64,000 nucleotides of DNA from Sulfurovum sp. (lineage in GTDB: Bacteria; Campylobacterota; Campylobacteria; Campylobacterales; Sulfurovaceae): assembly GCF_015493435.1 (NCBI RefSeq), contig NZ_WGDD01000051.1, positions 1-64,000 on the forward strand. The letters are read 5' to 3'. The translations under genes were made by a program, and so were the position numbers. Shown piece by piece: positions 60,914 to 64,000 of this stretch (the first letter of the stretch is position 1; every line of letters starts with the position of its first letter). The notes beneath the pieces are model-generated. The model was not told the origin of the DNA. It worked only from the letters and a program-made list of their open reading frames with translations, and did not search any database.

Positions 60914-62217
60914 GAAATTACCTCCAGTAGATAAGATTTGATATAGGGATAGATGTCGCTCAGTTCAGGACCGTACCCGGCTCCCGTGAGCAGTATTTTA
61001 AGGGGTTTGGAGAATGCTTCGCCTTTCAGGCCGCTCGCTTGCATCATGTACGATTCGAACTCATCGAAAGTAGCGATCATCGGGGCATCGGCTATGATCT
61101 TTTGCAGCACACGCATCTGCTCTCCCCACTCCCCGTCAAAATCCTTGGCTGAGAAGATCGCTTTGATCTTTGTTTCAAGCTCATTGAGCGTAGCATCTTC
61201 TTCCAGATAGAGTTTGGCCAGTTTTCCTACCTCTGCATCTGCAAACCCGAAGACCATGGAAAGTCTTTTGTCATCCATCCGTTCAAGGTGTTTACGATTG
61301 ATAAAACGCAGTCTGTCAATGTCGAACTTTGCCGGTGAACTTGAAATCTTTTCCAGATCGAACCATGCCAGGGCTTCCGGCACAGTAAAGATCTCTTCGG
61401 GTGTTTTGTTGCCAAGCAGTATGAGGTAGTTGGCAATCGCATCGGGAATGAACCCCTGTTCAAAAAGCCATTTTACGGAAGAACCATCCTCTTTTATACT
61501 CATTTTCCTGCCTTCTGCGTTCAAAAGGGCAGGCAGGTGTGCATAAACAGTTTCTTCTCCATATCCGAGCTGCTCCTGAATATGTTTCTGTTTTGGTGTA
61601 TCGCAAAGGTGCTCTTCCCCCCGAATAATCAAAGTGATGTTCGAAAGCATGTCGTCACAGGCACAGGCAAAATTGCAGGTCGGCGTACCATCGGCACGCA
61701 GGATGACAAATGAGTCCACTTCATTGGGTGTTGTGACGATCTCACCTTTGACGAGATCATGATTGACAATGTCATGTTCAGGTTTTTTGATACGGATAAC
61801 AAAGGGGACATTCCCTTCTTTGAGCTTTTCAAGCTCCTCTTTGTCCGTATTACAACACCTGCCGCTGTAACGGTAGGCAGTTTTGTTCGTTTTGGCTGCC
61901 TCTTTCTCCGCTTCAATCTGCCCGGGTGTACAGGTACAGACAAAAGCTTTTCCTTCTTCAAGGAGCCGGACAGCAAGGGTCTGATGAATGTTGAGATGTT
62001 CACTCTGGTGAAAAACAGCATCATGTTTCAATGCAAATTTTTCAAGGATCTGAAGGATCTCGGTATCTTTTCCTTCGATATTGCGTTTTTTGTCGGTATC
62101 TTCTATACGTATGATGAACGGTTCACCTCTCTGCTGTGCTACCATGTAGTTGAAAATGGCCACGCGCAGGTCCCCTATGAGCATGTCACTTGTAGGCGAA
62201 GGTGCAAATCTTAGCAT
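60910..62217 (-). CDS. gltX: Glutamyl-tRNA synthetase, GltX2 type, with altered signature motifs
   Basis: RFAPSPTSDMLIGDLR, RIEDTDKKRNIEGK, Zn-type Cys cluster, NFACACDDML, KMSIKEDGSSVKWL. Confidence 0.9.
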   Translation of the reverse strand: MLRFAPSPTSDMLIGDLRVAIFNYMVAQQRGEPFIIRIEDTDKKRNIEGKDTEILQILEKFALKHDAVFHQSEHLNIHQTLAVRLLEEGKAFVCTCTPGQIEAEKEAAKTNKTAYRYSGRCCNTDKEELEKLKEGNVPFVIRIKKPEHDIVNHDLVKGEIVTTPNEVDSFVILRADGTPTCNFACACDDMLSNITLIIRGEEHLCDTPKQKHIQEQLGYGEETVYAHLPALLNAEGRKMSIKEDGSSVKWLFEQGFIPDAIANYLILLGNKTPEEIFTVPEALAWFDLEKISSSPAKFDIDRLRFINRKHLERMDDKRLSMVFGFADAEVGKLAKLYLEEDATLNELETKIKAIFSAKDFDGEWGEQMRVLQKIIADAPMIATFDEFESYMMQASGLKGEAFSKPLKILLTGAGYGPELSDIYPYIKSYLLEVIS

Positions 62218-62445
62218 GTGTTGTGCTCCAGTAGTCGTTGAATTTAACGGGTATTATAGGCTTTTTTGCTTTAGAGTAAAGCCCAGATCCAGAAACCGCT
62301 TGTGTATGTATAAATGATATTTTCCAAAACAAACTTCATTGTTTTATTATGCTGCTAAGACAAAGAGTAGTACAATAAATAATAGACTATGTAAAAAATC
62401 CGAAAAAACATGAATCTAAAATACCCAAAAGAAGGAAAAAGAATA

Positions 62446-63342
62446 ATGGAAACAAATGAGAATACGCAATTTGAAATAGAGGGAGAAACGGTCTCTCTTG
62501 ATGATCTGATAGAAAATTACAGCCGCAGCAAAAAAGAAAAAGCTGTAGAGAACAAAGCGGTTAAAAAACGAAAGAACGAGCAGACACTTAAACCGTACCA
62601 GGCAGAGTTGATCAAACTGCAAAAGCACCTTGAAGTCACCAATCAGAAAATGATTATTCTTTTTGAAGGACGCGACGCAGCCGGTAAAGGCGGGACGATC
62701 CGAAGGGTTACACGCTACATGAATGAAAAACATTACCGCATTGTGGCTTTGGGAAAACCGACGGAAGAGCAAAAAAGCCAGTGGTTCTACCAAAAGTATA
62801 TTTCACACTTTCCAAGAGGCGGAGAAATGGTTCTGTTTGACCGGAGCTGGTACAACAGAGCCATGGTAGAATCGGTTTTCGGATTCTGTACCCAAAAAGA
62901 ACATGACGATTTCATGAAAGGGGTCAAAGGATTTGAAAAAGATTTGACCCGACAGGGGACTATTCTGGTCAAACTTTACTTTTCCGTCACGAAAGACGAA
63001 CAGGCAAGAAGGTTCGAAAGAAGAAAAACAGACCCTCTTAGACAATGGAAACTCAGTGAGATCGATGTACAGGCTCAGGACCGATGGGATGATTTTACCG
63101 ACACCAAATACGATATGCTCAAACAGACCCATTCGCACAATGCACCATGGACAGTGATACGTTCAAATGACAAGCAGAGTGCAAGACTCGAAGCCCTCAA
63201 AGTCATTCTGAACGCTGTAAACTATGAGGGAAGAGATGAAACAATGGATTTTGTACTTGACCCGGATGTTGTCATTTCAGGGGCAAGAGAGATCGAGATC
63301 ATGGATGCACAAAGAAGCAGAAGCGGAAAATTCATAGGATGA
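62446..63342 (+). CDS. ppk2: Polyphosphate kinase 2
   Basis: ILFEGRDAAGKGGTIRRVTRYMN, LFDRSWYNRAMVE; start trimmed to ATG 62446. Confidence 0.94.
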   Translation: METNENTQFEIEGETVSLDDLIENYSRSKKEKAVENKAVKKRKNEQTLKPYQAELIKLQKHLEVTNQKMIILFEGRDAAGKGGTIRRVTRYMNEKHYRIVALGKPTEEQKSQWFYQKYISHFPRGGEMVLFDRSWYNRAMVESVFGFCTQKEHDDFMKGVKGFEKDLTRQGTILVKLYFSVTKDEQARRFERRKTDPLRQWKLSEIDVQAQDRWDDFTDTKYDMLKQTHSHNAPWTVIRSNDKQSARLEALKVILNAVNYEGRDETMDFVLDPDVVISGAREIEIMDAQRSRSGKFIG

Positions 63343-63368
63343 GTAAAAACAATTTTTGCATCCATTGA

Positions 63369-64000
63369 TTATTTTAATTTTTCAGCCACAAGCGCATTGA
63401 CTACTTTTGGGTTTGCTTTGCCCCCGGTAGCTTTTAATACCTGCCCGACAAAGAAACCTAAAAGTTTAGTATTTCCGGCTTTGAATTTAGCAACATTATC
63501 TGGATTTTTTGCCATTACTTCATCGATAACAGGTGAAATTTTGGCAGGATCACTGATTTGTACAAGTCCTTTGTCCGCTACTATTTTTTTTGGATGTGTT
63601 CCCGACTTGGCCATCTCTTCAAATACTTGTTTGGCCATTTTACTCGATATTGTTTCGTCATCAACCATCTTCACAAGTGCAGCGATCTGTTCAGCATCAA
63701 ATTTCAGCACATCCGTTTGACTTTCTTTTAACTCTCTGGCGACGTCATTAGCCACCATATTCGCAATCGTTACCGGACTGTTGTTGACAGAAAGTGCATC
63801 ATGGTAAAAGGAAGAGAGTTTCTCGTCACGAGCCAGAGTATTGGCGACTTCACTGTTTAGCCCAAGTTCACCGGTATACTTGTCGAACAGTGTTTGCTGG
63901 GCTTCACTCATAGGTACCACTTCACCATCTATTTGCTCTTTTTTCGCTTGACGTTTGGGTTCACTCTTCGGTGCTTTTTTCTTTTTCCCCCAGGAATCTT
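63369..64000 (-). CDS. C-terminal part of a GlnRS/YqeY fusion (YqeY/GatB-tail domain), truncated by window end
   Basis: Minus frame stays open to the window edge: DSWGKKKKAPKSEPKRQAKKEQIDGEVVPMSEAQQTLFDKY...; YqeY signature TISSKMAKQVFEEM...GFFVGQVLKATGGKANPKVVNAL. Confidence 0.7.
   Translation of the reverse strand, partial: DSWGKKKKAPKSEPKRQAKKEQIDGEVVPMSEAQQTLFDKYTGELGLNSEVANTLARDEKLSSFYHDALSVNNSPVTIANMVANDVARELKESQTDVLKFDAEQIAALVKMVDDETISSKMAKQVFEEMAKSGTHPKKIVADKGLVQISDPAKISPVIDEVMAKNPDNVAKFKAGNTKLLGFFVGQVLKATGGKANPKVVNALVAEKLK

Noticed and set aside
1-64000. CRISPR array, prophage, complete IS or toxin-antitoxin system
   Set aside because: No regularly spaced repeats, no phage structural genes, no transposase and no recognisable TA pair seen on either strand.

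Overview
The window is ordinary-density chromosome of a Campylobacterota (epsilonproteobacterial, Sulfurovum-like) bacterium. The lineage is inferred from gene content and protein style (MagIII-like glycosylase, ITHQWKQPL-type histidine kinase, GltX2-type GluRS, SdhABE), not from a search. There are about 65 CDSs on both strands and one tRNA-Ser(GCU). I saw no CRISPR array, prophage, complete IS element or rRNA. Most genes are housekeeping: thiL, truD, xth, ychF, pepA, trpB, apt, rpiB, lepB, folD, nadE, pyrF, metG, fbp, gltX, ppk2. Four regions look non-routine. (1) 1-5543 is a tightly coupled cluster in which two Ras/Rab-like small GTPase genes each overlap a signalling output gene (a histidine kinase, then a GGDEF cyclase). 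The two outputs share a related N-terminal sensor domain. Between the modules lie a coiled-coil protein and a one-TM OmpA-type protein with a large cytoplasmic region. This is the best candidate for an undescribed system. (2) 60910-62217 is a glutamyl-tRNA synthetase with both class I signatures altered (LIG in place of HIG, KMSIK in place of KMSKR), about 1.2 kb from the 3' end of what appears to be a GlnRS-YqeY fusion. This suggests replacement of the route to Gln-tRNA(Gln). (3) 41549-45294 is an alpha-oxoamine synthase divergent from a multi-TM HisKA_2 kinase, a response regulator and a small membrane protein. (4) 46993-49808 is a gapless operon of a solitary Tat-type TRAP binding protein, a Tat-type transglutaminase, and MerT-like and MerP-like proteins. 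All family calls come from reading motifs; no database search was possible.
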